Assembly (NCBI GenBank): GCA_034436335.1 | Contig: DAOTVO010000019.1 | Coordinates: 41,136 to 105,135, forward strand | Length of the DNA: 64,000 nt | Reading direction: 5' to 3' | Origin: UBA877 sp034436335 | GTDB taxonomy: Bacteria > Chloroflexota > Anaerolineae > Anaerolineales > Villigracilaceae | Shown here: one piece after another, positions 1 through 8,359 of the stretch | How the letters are laid out: each line of letters begins with the position of its first letter | Numbering within the stretch: the first letter of the stretch is position 1 | Notes under the pieces: generated by a model | The model's database searches: none | Seen by the model: only the letters and a program-made list of their open reading frames with translations | Told to the model about the DNA's origin: nothing | Position numbers and translations under genes: made by a program

Positions 1-300
1 GATGTCCTGGTAGAAGGCGCGGTCAATGTTCTGCCAGCGGTCGGCCAGGCGGTCTTCGGTGGGCAGGAAGGCGCGGTCGAACTGGTGATAGCGGTTGAGA
101 CTGCCGACAATTTTGTCAATCGGGATGGTTTGCATGCCGCGGTAGACCGGGCCGCCGATGCGCAATTTTTCCTTGACTTCGTCATAGGAAAGGAGCATGG
201 TCGGCTGTCCGCTCAGCAAACTGCGGATGCGGTTGAGGAAAGCCTTGAAGCGGGCGCGGGCGAAATCCTGGCGGACGCGTTCGGAAAGGAAATCAGACAT
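1..300 (-). CDS. ParB/Srx-superfamily-like protein, N-terminal part only
   Basis: The reading frame opens at an ATG at 300 and stays open to the window edge, so only the first 100 residues are visible and there is no stop. The protein begins MSDFLSERVRQDFARARFKA. After about 50 residues comes VYRGMQTIPIDKIVGSLNRY and then FDRAFLP, a pattern resembling ParB-like N-terminal domains in which a short beta-strand segment precedes a nucleotide-binding core. The core itself lies outside the window, so DNA binding, CTPase or nuclease activity cannot be judged. The start overlaps the end of the upstream phosphoesterase gene by 8 bases, so the two are probably translationally coupled. The family call is an inference from the short visible motif. 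Confidence 0.55.
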   Translation of the reverse strand, partial: MSDFLSERVRQDFARARFKAFLNRIRSLLSGQPTMLLSYDEVKEKLRIGGPVYRGMQTIPIDKIVGSLNRYHQFDRAFLPTEDRLADRWQNIDRAFYQDI

Positions 301-922
301 ACGGCTCCACTTCGAGTAGTCGGTAGGGGTTGACGTTGATGATTTTCGTCGTCCCCAGTTGAGAAAGAGGCGGTTCCAGGTTGGTCTTGGGAAACATGGT
401 ATGACCGTGCAGGAAATAGCGCGGCTTGTATATTTTGATGAGGTGTACAAAAGCATCGAAGCCGGTGTGTGCCTGGTCGTCGTCATCGTGAATGCCGCGC
501 GGGGGAGAATGCGCCACCACGATGTCGAGGACGCCGAAACGCAGGCGGTTCCACAAGAGCGCAGGGGCAAGCAAAGCAGTGCGCCAGTACATTTGCATCT
601 GCGAGTACTGGTTGGGGCGGTCGGGATGGTAGCGGATGCCGCCGCTCAGACCGGCGAGGGTCAGACCTTTGACCCGCACCACGCGCCCGTCAATATTGTC
701 GCAGCCGTCGGCGCGGGTGGCCGGGTTGCGCGGGTCATAGGCAGGGTCATGATTCCCCGGCACGTAGAGCAGGGGAATGTCGAAGGAGGAGACGAGAAAC
801 TCAAGGTATTCGTAAGGCAGGTCGCCGCAGCCGAGAATCAGGTCGAGGCGCGGAAACAGGCTGCGGACTTCCGAGGAGTAGAGACGGTCAACCACCACGT
901 CGCTGACGGCAAGAATTTTCAT
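293..922 (-). CDS. Calcineurin-like metallophosphoesterase family protein
   Basis: A 209-residue cytosolic protein with most of the ordered metallophosphoesterase motifs: an N-terminal beta strand with SDVVVD near residues 7-12, GCGD near 31-34, GNHD near 56-59, AHSPP near 138-142 and HGHT near 173-176. These normally build a two-metal centre that hydrolyses phosphomono- or phosphodiesters. The first motif lacks the usual histidine of DxH, so one metal ligand is changed or replaced. The substrate is unknown. The gene overlaps the downstream ParB-like gene by 8 bases. The family is clear from the motifs; activity is less sure because of the missing histidine. Confidence 0.8.
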   Translation of the reverse strand: MKILAVSDVVVDRLYSSEVRSLFPRLDLILGCGDLPYEYLEFLVSSFDIPLLYVPGNHDPAYDPRNPATRADGCDNIDGRVVRVKGLTLAGLSGGIRYHPDRPNQYSQMQMYWRTALLAPALLWNRLRFGVLDIVVAHSPPRGIHDDDDQAHTGFDAFVHLIKIYKPRYFLHGHTMFPKTNLEPPLSQLGTTKIINVNPYRLLEVEPYV

Positions 923-1086
923 GGTATTCCGATGTATTTTGCCTTAAGGCAGGGCGGAACGCAAGGCTAAAAATCTGAGTTAAGTTCGGATTCTGTGTCC
1001 ATCTGCGCCGATCTGCGGATAGGGGCAACATTCGAATCCTGCTCAGGCGAATATTTTCCGGGACGGTCGCTGGCCTTCCCCTGACA

Positions 1087-1773
1087 TCAATCGAATTCGA
1101 GCAATTGAAGGATGTCTGCCAGGGCGGCGTCGAAAACTTCCTGCATGATTTCTTGCGTCACCCGATAGGGCCCGCCGAAGGAGCCATCACCATAGACCTG
1201 GCGCGTCGTGGCCGCGTCCATCACGCTGGAGGGGACAAGCGGAGGCGTTTTGTCGTTTTCCGGCAGGTCGCTGACGATGGTAAAGGGGAATGCTTCCAGC
1301 CAGTTGGCGTGAGCCGGTTTGATCTCGTGCCGGCGAGTCACTTCTTCTACGCTGTGCGATTGCCACCAAGCGTACCAATCCGCTTTCAGGCCGGGCAATT
1401 CGTTCACCAATTCGGCTAAACGCGCTCGGACACCGTTGTTCCCGCCGTGCCCGTTGAGGACAAGAATGCGCTTGAATCCTTGCCGATAGGCCGAGCGGAG
1501 AATATCTTCCACCGCGTCCATCAATGTGGAGAGACGCAGACTGAACGTGCCGGGATAGGCGAGAAAGTAAGGGCTAGACCCAAAGTTCAGGGGCGGGGCG
1601 ACCAGCACGCCGGTCTGGCGAGAGGCGGCGTCGGCCAGGGCAAGAGGAATTTTGATGTCGGCAAGCAGGCTCAGGTAGCCGTGCTGTTCACAGGCGCCAA
1701 TGACCAGCATCAGGCGGTCATCGCGCTTGAGATATTCCTCCACATCCATCCAATTCAAGTCTTCCAGACGCAT
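1087..1773 (-). CDS. Creatininase family protein (creatinine amidohydrolase-like)
   Basis: A 228-residue protein with the creatininase-family layout: an early metal-binding segment GACEQHGYLS near residues 26-35, an aspartate shortly after (LLAD), and the signature NGHGGNNG near residues 108-115. Members are metal-dependent amidohydrolases. Characterised ones open creatinine, cleave formamide intermediates in riboflavin/F420 biosynthesis, or process the mycofactocin peptide. The usual HLPL segment after EQHG is replaced by YLSLL, so this is a divergent member and its substrate cannot be assigned. It stands alone between spacers of about 165 and 300 bases. No cofactor-biosynthesis gene adjoins it apart from the divergent moaA. 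Confidence 0.8.
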   Translation of the reverse strand: MRLEDLNWMDVEEYLKRDDRLMLVIGACEQHGYLSLLADIKIPLALADAASRQTGVLVAPPLNFGSSPYFLAYPGTFSLRLSTLMDAVEDILRSAYRQGFKRILVLNGHGGNNGVRARLAELVNELPGLKADWYAWWQSHSVEEVTRRHEIKPAHANWLEAFPFTIVSDLPENDKTPPLVPSSVMDAATTRQVYGDGSFGGPYRVTQEIMQEVFDAALADILQLLEFD

Positions 1774-2069
1774 CGTTTATCTCCTGATTGTTGCAGGCAA
1801 ATTTTCTGCCTTTGATTTTACTGCACGCGAAGTATTTCGGAAACCGCCCATCCAGCACATCTAATAAGGATCATGGTTTAGATCAGACTACTCGACCATC
1901 GCTCATAGTGACAATATCAAAGGTCTTTGCAACAGAGCATTCGACAAAACTTTTCGCTTTTCATGAAGGAACTGCAAATGGTTGTTTGCAATTTTCTTTG
2001 CCGGTCCCGCTGCCGGCGGCGGAAGGCTCAAATTTAGTTTGATATAATCTCTGCCAGTCTCTTGAGTCT
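1774..2069. other. Divergent intergenic region between creatininase-family gene and moaA
   Basis: About 300 bases separate the two divergently transcribed genes. The only recognisable signal is the extended -10 element close to moaA, listed separately. A short open frame across 1788-2042 has no ribosome binding site and no recognisable protein character, and was not accepted. No hairpin or riboswitch-like fold was evident by eye. Confidence 0.5.
2040..2048 (+). promoter_or_regulatory. Extended -10 promoter element upstream of moaA
   Basis: TGATATAAT is a perfect TATAAT hexamer with the extended-10 TGn motif, placed 21 bases before the moaA ATG. No good -35 box is seen at 16-18 bases upstream, which extended -10 promoters tolerate. 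Confidence 0.55.
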
Positions 2070-3050
2070 ATGGCCTTCGACCGTTTTGCCCGTCCTATTC
2101 ACTACCTGCGCATTTCGCTCACCGACCACTGCAACTTGCGCTGTCTCTACTGCATGCCGGAAAACATGACTTTTCGACCTGCGGCAGAACTGATGCAGGA
2201 TGAAGAGATTTTGCGTCTCACGCGCCTGTTTGCCCGCCTTGGCTTCGATAAGATTCGTCTAACCGGCGGCGAGCCGACCGTGCGCGCCAACGTGGTCGAG
2301 ATTGTGCGCGGCATCGCTTCCACCCCCGGCATCAAAAATGTCACCATGACGACCAACGGCATCCTTCTCTCGAAACTTGCTGCGCCGCTGGCCGAAGCCG
2401 GGCTGAAACGGGTCAACATCAGCCTCGATACGCTCGACCCGGCCAAATTCAATCGTCTCACCCGTCGCGGCGATATCGAGGATGTTTGGGAGGGCATCCT
2501 GGCCGCCGAGCGGGCCGGACTGACGCCTATCAAGTTGAACGCGGTGGTGGTGCGCGGCTACAACGAGGAAGACGTGGTGGACCTGGCGCGTCTCACGTTC
2601 GATCATCCCTGGCAGGTGCGTTTCATCGAGATGATGCCCTTCGGCGGCGCGACGGACTTCCAGACCGGCCAGATGGTGCGGACAGAGGAAATCCAGCGGC
2701 GGGTGGAGCAAACGCTCGGTCCGCTTACGCCCGCCAACGGCGGTCAGTTGGACGGGGAGGCGCGCGTCTTCCGTCTTCCCAACGCGCGGGGAGATATCGG
2801 TTTCATCTCCTCCGTCAGCGCGCCGTTTTGCGCCGGCTGCACCCGCGCCCGTCTCACCGCCGACGGGATTCTGCGCATGTGCCTGCTGCGCGACTATGAA
2901 GTAGATTTGCTTACCCCCCTCCGTCAGGGCGCATCAGAAGAAGATTTGCGTCTCCTGATTTTGAACACCGTCTGGAACAAACCCTGGGGACACGGCCTGG
3001 CCGACGGACAAATTGCCGTCAACCGCGTCATGAGTCAAATCGGCGGCTGA
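2070..3050 (+). CDS. moaA: GTP 3',8-cyclase MoaA (molybdenum cofactor biosynthesis)
   Basis: A 326-residue radical SAM enzyme for the first step of molybdopterin synthesis, converting GTP to 3',8-cyclo-7,8-dihydro-GTP. The SAM-binding [4Fe-4S] cluster motif CNLRCLYC lies at residues 21-28. The C-terminal substrate cluster cysteines are at about 254, 257 and 271 (CxxC then 13 residues then C), exactly the MoaA pattern. The protein ends in the Gly-Gly tail needed for activity. Length is normal for the family. No moaC, moaD, moaE or moeA is in the window, so the rest of the pathway must be elsewhere. The next gene starts 24 bases downstream on the same strand. Confidence 0.95.
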   Translation: MAFDRFARPIHYLRISLTDHCNLRCLYCMPENMTFRPAAELMQDEEILRLTRLFARLGFDKIRLTGGEPTVRANVVEIVRGIASTPGIKNVTMTTNGILLSKLAAPLAEAGLKRVNISLDTLDPAKFNRLTRRGDIEDVWEGILAAERAGLTPIKLNAVVVRGYNEEDVVDLARLTFDHPWQVRFIEMMPFGGATDFQTGQMVRTEEIQRRVEQTLGPLTPANGGQLDGEARVFRLPNARGDIGFISSVSAPFCAGCTRARLTADGILRMCLLRDYEVDLLTPLRQGASEEDLRLLILNTVWNKPWGHGLADGQIAVNRVMSQIGG

Positions 3051-3074
3051 CGGCGGCTTTTGGAAGGAGATTCT

Positions 3075-4424
3075 ATGACCTGGGAAAACAAAATCCTGCG
3101 CATCGTGCGCGTGGTCAATAGCCAGGAAATGGGCACGCTGGGGCGGCTGCTGACCGCCATCACTGCCGTTGGGGGCAACGTGGGCAGTATCGAACTGCTC
3201 AACGAAACCAGCACGCAGGTGGTGCGCGATATCACCATCTTCGCTGACGATGAAAAACACCTGGAACTGATTCTCGAAGCCATCCGCCGCAACCGCGGCA
3301 CCAAATTGCTGGACGTGCGCGATGAAGTGATGGCCCTGCATCTCAAAGGCAAGATTGCCGTCCGCTCGCGCTATCCCATCGACTCGCTGACCACCCTGCG
3401 GCGCGTCTACACGCCCGGCGTGGCCGAAATCTGCATGAAAATCGCCCGCGACCCGAAACTGGCGCGCCTTTATACCTCCACCAGCCACCTGGTTGCCATC
3501 GTCACCGACGGGACGGCCGTCCTCGGCCTGGGCGACATCGGCCCGCTGGCTGGCATGCCCGTCATGGAAGGCAAGGCCATGCTGATGGAAACGCTGGTCG
3601 GACTTTCGGGCGTGCCGATTTTGCTCGACACCAAAGACGAAGACGAAATCATCCGCACCGTGACCGCCATCGCTCCCACCTTCGCCGCCATCCAGTTGGA
3701 GGACATTTCGGCCCCGCGCTGTTTCACAATCGAAGAAGAACTGCAAAAGCGATTGGACATCCCCGTCTTGCACGATGACCAACATGGGACGGCCGTGGTC
3801 ACCACCGCCGCTTTGACGGTTGCCAGCCACAAGACGAAACGCGACCTGGGCAAGGCCGTCATCGGACAAATTGGCCTGGGCGCGGCCGGCAACGCCATCG
3901 CCAAAATGTTGATGCGCATCACCGGCAACCCCGTCTACGGCGCGGACCTGAACCCGGAGGCCGTAGCGCGTCATGTCGCCAACGGCGGGCGGTCGGCGGA
4001 CCTGAAGCAAATCCTGGCCGAGTGCGACATCGTCATCGCCACCACCGGCGCGCCGGGCCTCATCAAACCCGAAATGGTGCGCAAGGGGCAGATTATCCTG
4101 GCGCTCTCCAATCCGCACCCGGAAATCGAACCCGAAGTTGCCCGCAAGGCCGGCGCAGCCTTCGCCGCGGACGGGAAATCGGTCAACAACGTGCTCGGCT
4201 TTCCCGGCATCTTTCGCGGCGCGGTGGACACCTGGGCGCCGCGCATCTCGCACGAGATGCTCGTCGCCGCCGCCGAGGCCATCGCCGCCCAGACGCCCGA
4301 CGACCAACTCGTCCCCAACCCCCTGGACCGGGATCTGCATGCCGCCGTCGCCCGCGCCGTGGCGCTCAAGGCCATCGAGCAGGGACTGGCGCGCGCCGAA
4401 TACGTCCCCTACGTGCGTGAATAG
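3075..4424 (+). CDS. NAD(P)-dependent malic enzyme with N-terminal ACT domain
   Basis: A 449-residue soluble enzyme that oxidatively decarboxylates malate to pyruvate. Residues 1-75 resemble an ACT regulatory domain (RVVNSQEMGTLGRLL), which in relatives binds small ligands and gives allosteric control. The catalytic malic domain follows, with YTPGVAE, LGLGDIGPLAGMPVMEGKA, LEDISAPRCF and the metal-binding HDDQHGTAVV. Then comes a Rossmann domain with GLGAAGNAI. The ATG at 3075 is chosen over an in-frame TTG at 3060 because GGAAGGAGA lies just before it. The gene sits 24 bases after moaA. There is no C-terminal phosphotransacetylase domain, so it belongs to the short bacterial type. Confidence 0.92.
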   Translation: MTWENKILRIVRVVNSQEMGTLGRLLTAITAVGGNVGSIELLNETSTQVVRDITIFADDEKHLELILEAIRRNRGTKLLDVRDEVMALHLKGKIAVRSRYPIDSLTTLRRVYTPGVAEICMKIARDPKLARLYTSTSHLVAIVTDGTAVLGLGDIGPLAGMPVMEGKAMLMETLVGLSGVPILLDTKDEDEIIRTVTAIAPTFAAIQLEDISAPRCFTIEEELQKRLDIPVLHDDQHGTAVVTTAALTVASHKTKRDLGKAVIGQIGLGAAGNAIAKMLMRITGNPVYGADLNPEAVARHVANGGRSADLKQILAECDIVIATTGAPGLIKPEMVRKGQIILALSNPHPEIEPEVARKAGAAFAADGKSVNNVLGFPGIFRGAVDTWAPRISHEMLVAAAEAIAAQTPDDQLVPNPLDRDLHAAVARAVALKAIEQGLARAEYVPYVRE

Positions 4425-4490
4425 GGCGATCTTGCACAGAGTTTCTCCGCGTTCGGTTCTCATCTGTACGCTAATGTGAACTCTACGGCA

Positions 4491-4521
4491 AAAAAACAGG
4501 GCGGGATTTCATCCCGCCCTG
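4491..4521 (-). terminator. Intrinsic terminator between convergent genes
   Basis: An 11-bp perfect stem (4497-4507 with 4511-4521, core AGGGCGGGAT / ATCCCGCCCT) closes a 3-base loop. On the minus strand it is followed directly by six T residues (4496-4491), so it is a classical terminator for the minus-strand metallopeptidase gene ending at 4532. It may also stop transcription from the malic enzyme gene. The same palindrome type recurs at 15825-15853. Confidence 0.85.
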
Positions 4522-4531
4522 CTGCTTTGTC

Positions 4532-5212
4532 TTAAAGCGTCAACATCTTCCCGTTTTGCTTCAGCCAAAGACGATGCTTCTTGTAGTCGGGCATTAGCGC
4601 AGCCATCCGTGCCCAGAAATCCTTTGAGTGATTGGGAATCTGCGTATGCACCAGTTCGTGCAGAATCACATAATCCACCACTTCGGGCGGGGCCATTACC
4701 AGCCGCCAGGTGAAACTAAGCGTCCCTTTGGCGCTGCATGACCCCCAGCGCGTGCGCGCCGAGGAGATGCGGATTTGCTGATATTTGAAGCCGTGTTTAC
4801 TGGCCAGCGCGGGCAGGCGCATGGCAAGCACCAAGGCCGCCTGGGCTTTGTACCAGCGCGTAAAAACCTCCTCCGCCTTCGGCAGCGCCGACTTTGCCAG
4901 CCGGAAGGTGTCGCCATCGAAGGTCAGGGCAGCGCGTTGATGCGGGACGATCTTCAACGGGAAGGCTTGCCCCAGGAGGAGGAACGTCTCGCCCTCCTGG
5001 TAACGTTTTTTGGGGGGCGGGGCATATTTCTGCGCCCGCGTCTGGTGCTTGCGTACCCAATCGGCGTGCTTCTCGATGAAGGCGCGGATATCCGCCTCGG
5101 CCATCTGCGCCGGCGCGCGCACCTCCAGGGTTCCATCTGAGCGGACGACCAGCGTAATCGTCTTGCGCCGCGAACGGACGAGATGGTCAATCTGCACTGC
5201 TTTAGCGCCCAT
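4532..5212 (-). CDS. YgjP-like (SprT/M48-type) zinc metallopeptidase domain protein
   Basis: A 226-residue protein of the YgjP/DUF45 family. The zinc-binding HELVH is at residues 185-189, with the third histidine at 195 (NHSKDFW), preceded by the family signature RWGSCSAKGTLSFTWRL. The N-terminal half is the beta-rich domain typical of the group, starting with a basic RRKTITL strand. Members are presumed proteases with poorly known substrates. Its start overlaps the stop of the upstream flavoprotein gene by 11 bases, so the two are probably cotranscribed, and a strong terminator follows. The family is clear; the biological role is not. Confidence 0.88.
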   Translation of the reverse strand: MGAKAVQIDHLVRSRRKTITLVVRSDGTLEVRAPAQMAEADIRAFIEKHADWVRKHQTRAQKYAPPPKKRYQEGETFLLLGQAFPLKIVPHQRAALTFDGDTFRLAKSALPKAEEVFTRWYKAQAALVLAMRLPALASKHGFKYQQIRISSARTRWGSCSAKGTLSFTWRLVMAPPEVVDYVILHELVHTQIPNHSKDFWARMAALMPDYKKHRLWLKQNGKMLTL

Positions 5213-6500
5213 CTTCCATCATCAGCCGCGCCGCCCGCCGGCCGATCTCCACGGCAAAGTTCGTCCCCCGGTCCCAGGGATAGACCTGGCTCATCGAAGC
5301 AAAGTACACCCCCTCCACCGGCGTCCGAATGGACGGGATATTCTGCGAGTGATTGACCAGCGGCACCGGCTGGGCGTAGGCCGTGCGGAACAGCCACGTC
5401 TTGCGCACCCAGTCCGGCTCGAACTTCGGGTTGAAGCGCTTCAGCACCGGCAGGAAGCGCGCCAGCAACTCCTCCTGGCTCAGGCGGAAGTACTCATGCT
5501 CCGGCTCCAGGTAATCGCCCAGGTAGACGATGTGCTCCCCGCCGAAATGCTCCGGCGAAACATAGTTCGTGTGCTCCACCAGCGCCAGGAACGGGAAGCC
5601 CTCCCGCTTGGGCAGGTTGAACCAGTAATAGCCCTCCTCCGAAAGGCGGTGTTTCAGCGCCAACGTCAACACCACCGCACCCATGGATTTCATCTGCCGC
5701 AGGCCGTAGAGGTACGTTTCGGGCAAAGACGGAACGAGGCGCGCCATCGCCTCGGGCGAAAGCGTGACCAGGACACGGTCATACGCTTCGGCCTGGTCGC
5801 TGCGCAGCGTGACCCCGCCCGCGCCGGTTTCCCGCTCGAGGCGCGTCACCGGCGTCCCGAGGCGGATCGTCACCCCCATCTCCCGCAGCCGGTCGGCGAA
5901 CAGATCGGCGAAACGCTGGAAGCCGCCCTCGAAGGTCCCCAGCCGGGTGGTGCGCGCCTTCAGCCGCGCCCACATCCAGGCCATGGTCACCTGCTTGTAG
6001 TAACGCTCGCCAAACTTGCCGATGAGCAGCGGCTCCCACATCATCTCGTAGACGCGTTGGCCGGCCCATTTGCGCATCCACGCGTCGGCGGTGTACTTCT
6101 CCAGGGCGCGCCAGTTGTTCGTCAGGCGCAGGAACAGCCCGACCAGTCCGAAGCGCGCCTTGTTCACGCCCCAGCCCAGGCCGGGGAACAGGAGCGCCTT
6201 GACGACCGAGTCGAATGGGTAGAACTTCCCCTGGTGGTACATCACCGTCAGCGGGCGCGGGAAGAGCACCTTGTCCTCCCAGCCCAGTTCGCGGATCAGG
6301 CCGAGGATGTGCCGATCGCTGGCGAACCAGTGGTGGTAGAACTTCTCCACCGACCAGTCCCAGCCCGGCTCCTGGAAGCCGCTCGCCAGCCCGCCGACGT
6401 AGTCCGCGGCTTCGTAGAGGGTGACCTCGTGGCCGGCGCGCCGCAGGTCCCACGCCGCCGCCATGCCGGCAAACCCGGCGCCGATGATGGCAATTTTCAT
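5202..6500 (-). CDS. NAD(P)/FAD-dependent amine-oxidase-like flavoprotein
   Basis: A 432-residue flavoprotein starting MKIAIIGAGFAGMAAAWDL, a textbook GxGxxG dinucleotide-binding fold at residues 6-14, followed by the acidic ribose-binding residue in LYEAADYVGG. The C-terminal GVYFASMSQVYPWDRGTNFA resembles the second FAD-binding motif of protoporphyrinogen oxidase, phytoene desaturase and UDP-galactopyranose mutase-like proteins. The substrate is unknown; similar proteins often sit beside glycan genes, but there is no such gene here except the flippase-like protein further upstream. AGGAGAAAAAAT precedes the ATG at 6500. The stop overlaps the metallopeptidase start. Confidence 0.8.
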   Translation of the reverse strand: MKIAIIGAGFAGMAAAWDLRRAGHEVTLYEAADYVGGLASGFQEPGWDWSVEKFYHHWFASDRHILGLIRELGWEDKVLFPRPLTVMYHQGKFYPFDSVVKALLFPGLGWGVNKARFGLVGLFLRLTNNWRALEKYTADAWMRKWAGQRVYEMMWEPLLIGKFGERYYKQVTMAWMWARLKARTTRLGTFEGGFQRFADLFADRLREMGVTIRLGTPVTRLERETGAGGVTLRSDQAEAYDRVLVTLSPEAMARLVPSLPETYLYGLRQMKSMGAVVLTLALKHRLSEEGYYWFNLPKREGFPFLALVEHTNYVSPEHFGGEHIVYLGDYLEPEHEYFRLSQEELLARFLPVLKRFNPKFEPDWVRKTWLFRTAYAQPVPLVNHSQNIPSIRTPVEGVYFASMSQVYPWDRGTNFAVEIGRRAARLMMEDGR

Positions 6501-6550
6501 ATTTTTTCTCCTGTAGATCGCAGGCAGGTAGGTCGGATTGGCAATCCAAC

Positions 6551-6955
6551 TTACTGATTGAGAAAAACATCCAGCCCGATGGCTGTTTCAGGAAAACTTT
6601 CCAGGATTTGCCTATCCGCCGTAACCAGCCGGATGCCCAAATCTTGCGCCAGGGCGACGAACTCGCAGTCGTAGGCACTGCAGCCGCTGGCCGCGGCCAG
6701 GCCGAGAACGCGGTTGGATGAAACCATAAACTCGCGCCCGCGCATTGTCTGTTGCGCTTCGTTCAGGATTTGCTGCGCCTGTTCCTGCAAAAGCCTTCCT
6801 TTGCGTAAATATCCGGCCAGCACATTGCAGAACTCACTGCGCCACAAAAGCGGCGCGGCCCATTCGGGGTCTTTCTTCAGCAGGGCGCAGGCACGCTCCG
6901 ACCAATCGGTGCTGAGGTGCAAATGAACGATGAGATTGGTGTCCACGACAATCAT
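6551..6955 (-). CDS. vapC: VapC-family PIN-domain toxin (ribonuclease)
   Basis: A 134-residue PIN-domain protein. Acidic catalytic residues are in the expected places: VDTN at residues 4-7, a glutamate in WRSEFCNVL near 41, an aspartate in SAYDCEFVALA near 98, and TADRQI near 116. VapC toxins are Mg-dependent endoribonucleases, usually cleaving tRNA or rRNA, and are held inactive by a cognate VapB. The start overlaps the end of the antitoxin gene by 4 bases (ATGA type), the usual coupled arrangement. All acidic positions appear intact, so the toxin looks functional. Confidence 0.9.
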   Translation of the reverse strand: MIVVDTNLIVHLHLSTDWSERACALLKKDPEWAAPLLWRSEFCNVLAGYLRKGRLLQEQAQQILNEAQQTMRGREFMVSSNRVLGLAAASGCSAYDCEFVALAQDLGIRLVTADRQILESFPETAIGLDVFLNQ

Positions 6956-7194
6956 CGCCGGCCCTCGTTCTTCAGGCGCGTAATCTCCTCGTCGGTGACC
7001 ACGTAGGGAGCGGTCAGTTCGCGGACGCGGCGGGTGCGCTCGAGGGTTTCGGTCACGTCCAACGGGCGCGGCAGGAGCGCCTGCTCGATGATGGCAAGCA
7101 ATTCACTGTTGATGCTGCGGCGGTTGATTCGGGCGCTTTGTTTGAGGCGCTCATACACTTCTGGCGGAATGTTTTTCAGGGTGACAGCGACCAT
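6952..7194 (-). CDS. vapB: VapB/FitA-like ribbon-helix-helix antitoxin
   Basis: An 80-residue protein whose first 45 residues form a ribbon-helix-helix pattern: a beta strand VAVTLKNIP, then helices around EVYERLKQSARI and SINSELLAIIEQAL. The C-terminal part is charged, as expected for the toxin-wrapping tail. This fold binds DNA and represses its own operon. The ATG at 7194 is preferred over an in-frame TTG at 7206, because GGAGG lies at proper spacing before it and the TTG overlaps that site. An inverted repeat just upstream is a good operator candidate. Its neighbour is the cognate VapC. Confidence 0.85.
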   Translation of the reverse strand: MVAVTLKNIPPEVYERLKQSARINRRSINSELLAIIEQALLPRPLDVTETLERTRRVRELTAPYVVTDEEITRLKNEGRR

Positions 7195-7207
7195 AACGGC
7201 CTCCAAT

Positions 7208-7228
7208 ATGGTTTCATTTTGGAACCAT
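7208..7228 (-). promoter_or_regulatory. Candidate VapB operator (inverted repeat)
   Basis: ATGGTTTC and GGAACCAT form an 8-bp near-perfect inverted repeat separated by 5 bases, 14 bases upstream of the vapB ATG and just before its ribosome binding site. The position fits autorepression by a ribbon-helix-helix dimer; binding is inferred. Confidence 0.5.
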
Positions 7229-7271
7229 TATGGAATATAGGCGCAGATTTGTCAAGAGGGACGCTTTTTCA

Positions 7272-7289
7272 ACAGCCTCGAAAGGCTGT
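7272..7289 (-). terminator. Hairpin directly after the flippase-like gene
   Basis: ACAGCCT pairs with AGGCTGT. On the minus strand the loop reads TTCG, a stable tetraloop, and the stem begins within a few bases of the TAG stop at 7291. The following T-rich tract is poor, so this may terminate weakly or protect the mRNA end. Confidence 0.55.
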
Positions 7290-7290
7290 C

Positions 7291-8295
7291 CTACACTTCA
7301 GCGCGTAGCGAGTCACTCCACCGAATGCCCTCCCGCGCCAGATAAAAAGCGCCCAACGCCGTGATCGGCAGCCAGAGCGCCACGTGCAGGACGAGGGTGT
7401 AGCCCGCTGCCACCGGCTGCGGCACGCCGTAGGCGGCCAGCACGGCGATGCCCGGGGCGTCGAACGTCCCGATGTAGCCCGGCGCCGAGGGGATGGTCGT
7501 CGCCAGATTGACCACGCCGTTCATCAGCATCAGAGCGAAGAAACTGACCTCGAAATCGAAGGCGTGCATCACGAACCAGTACTTGCCCGTCTCCAGCAGC
7601 CAGATCAGCACCGAGGTCAGGAAAACCATCAGGACATGCCCCGGCGAGCGCAGCGAGGCCAGCCCGTCGAGGAACTTGTGCAGGATGGCGCTTGTTTTCT
7701 CGCGCAGGCGGCGGGGCAGCAGCCGGTCAATGAACCACTGGCCGAGGCGCGCCGTCACCTGCGGGAACATGGCCGCCAGCAGGAAGACGAGCAGCGCGGC
7801 GGCGAAAATCCCCGCGCCCCACAGTGAGAGGGTCTGCAGGTTGCCAACGAAGCCCGAATCGGCCGCGGCCAGGCGCGCCAGTTCGGGCAGGTTGACGAAG
7901 ACGAAGCCCAGCATGACTACCCCATCGAAGATGCGCTCGACGATGACGGTCGCCAGCGAGGCCGAGACCGAGACGCCCTCGCGCCGCTTCAGGAGGACCG
8001 CCCGCAGCACCTCGCCGGCCCGCGCCGGATAGATGTTGTTGCCCATGTAACCGATGCAGGTCACCGGGAACATCGTGCGGGTGGGGATGTTCTTGAGCGG
8101 GCCGAGCAGGTAGTGCCAGCGCCAGGCGCGCACCCACACGCCGACGAAATAGACGGCCACGCCCGGCAGAATCCACCAATAGTTGGCGGTTTTGACCGCC
8201 TGCCAGAAATCGCCCAGTTTCAGCCCGCGCAGGGCCAGGTACAGGAAGGCGATGCTGATGAGCAGTCCGGCCCAGAATTGCCATTTTTTCATCAT
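7291..8295 (-). CDS. Flippase-like integral membrane protein (LPG synthase TM-domain family)
   Basis: A 334-residue polytopic membrane protein with about eight hydrophobic segments, starting at residues 8-25. It carries family features of the lysylphosphatidylglycerol-synthase transmembrane (UPF0104) group: RAWRWHYLL near 55-63, GYMGNNIYPARAGEVLRA near 82-99, and VIVERIFDGVVMLGF near 121-135. Members include the MprF flippase domain and glycolipid-associated proteins of unknown transport function. No aminoacyl-transferase domain is attached. It may work in lipid or polyprenyl-glycan handling at the cytoplasmic membrane. A hairpin follows the stop. The gene is divergent from the cyclic-nucleotide-binding protein gene, which starts 64 bases away. 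Confidence 0.82.
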   Translation of the reverse strand: MMKKWQFWAGLLISIAFLYLALRGLKLGDFWQAVKTANYWWILPGVAVYFVGVWVRAWRWHYLLGPLKNIPTRTMFPVTCIGYMGNNIYPARAGEVLRAVLLKRREGVSVSASLATVIVERIFDGVVMLGFVFVNLPELARLAAADSGFVGNLQTLSLWGAGIFAAALLVFLLAAMFPQVTARLGQWFIDRLLPRRLREKTSAILHKFLDGLASLRSPGHVLMVFLTSVLIWLLETGKYWFVMHAFDFEVSFFALMLMNGVVNLATTIPSAPGYIGTFDAPGIAVLAAYGVPQPVAAGYTLVLHVALWLPITALGAFYLAREGIRWSDSLRAEV

Positions 8296-8359
8296 AAAGC
8301 GATTTTACCATGCCGAGCGCGGCCTCCCGTTTTGCCGTTTCATGCTAGAATAAAGCGCG

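Noticed and set aside
1788..2042. An 84-residue open frame before moaA
   Set aside because: No ribosome binding site, no conserved features, and it runs through the moaA promoter region.
5010..6557. A 515-residue plus-strand frame opposite the flavoprotein
   Set aside because: Shadow frame rich in Arg/His without domain features; the minus-strand flavoprotein is clear.
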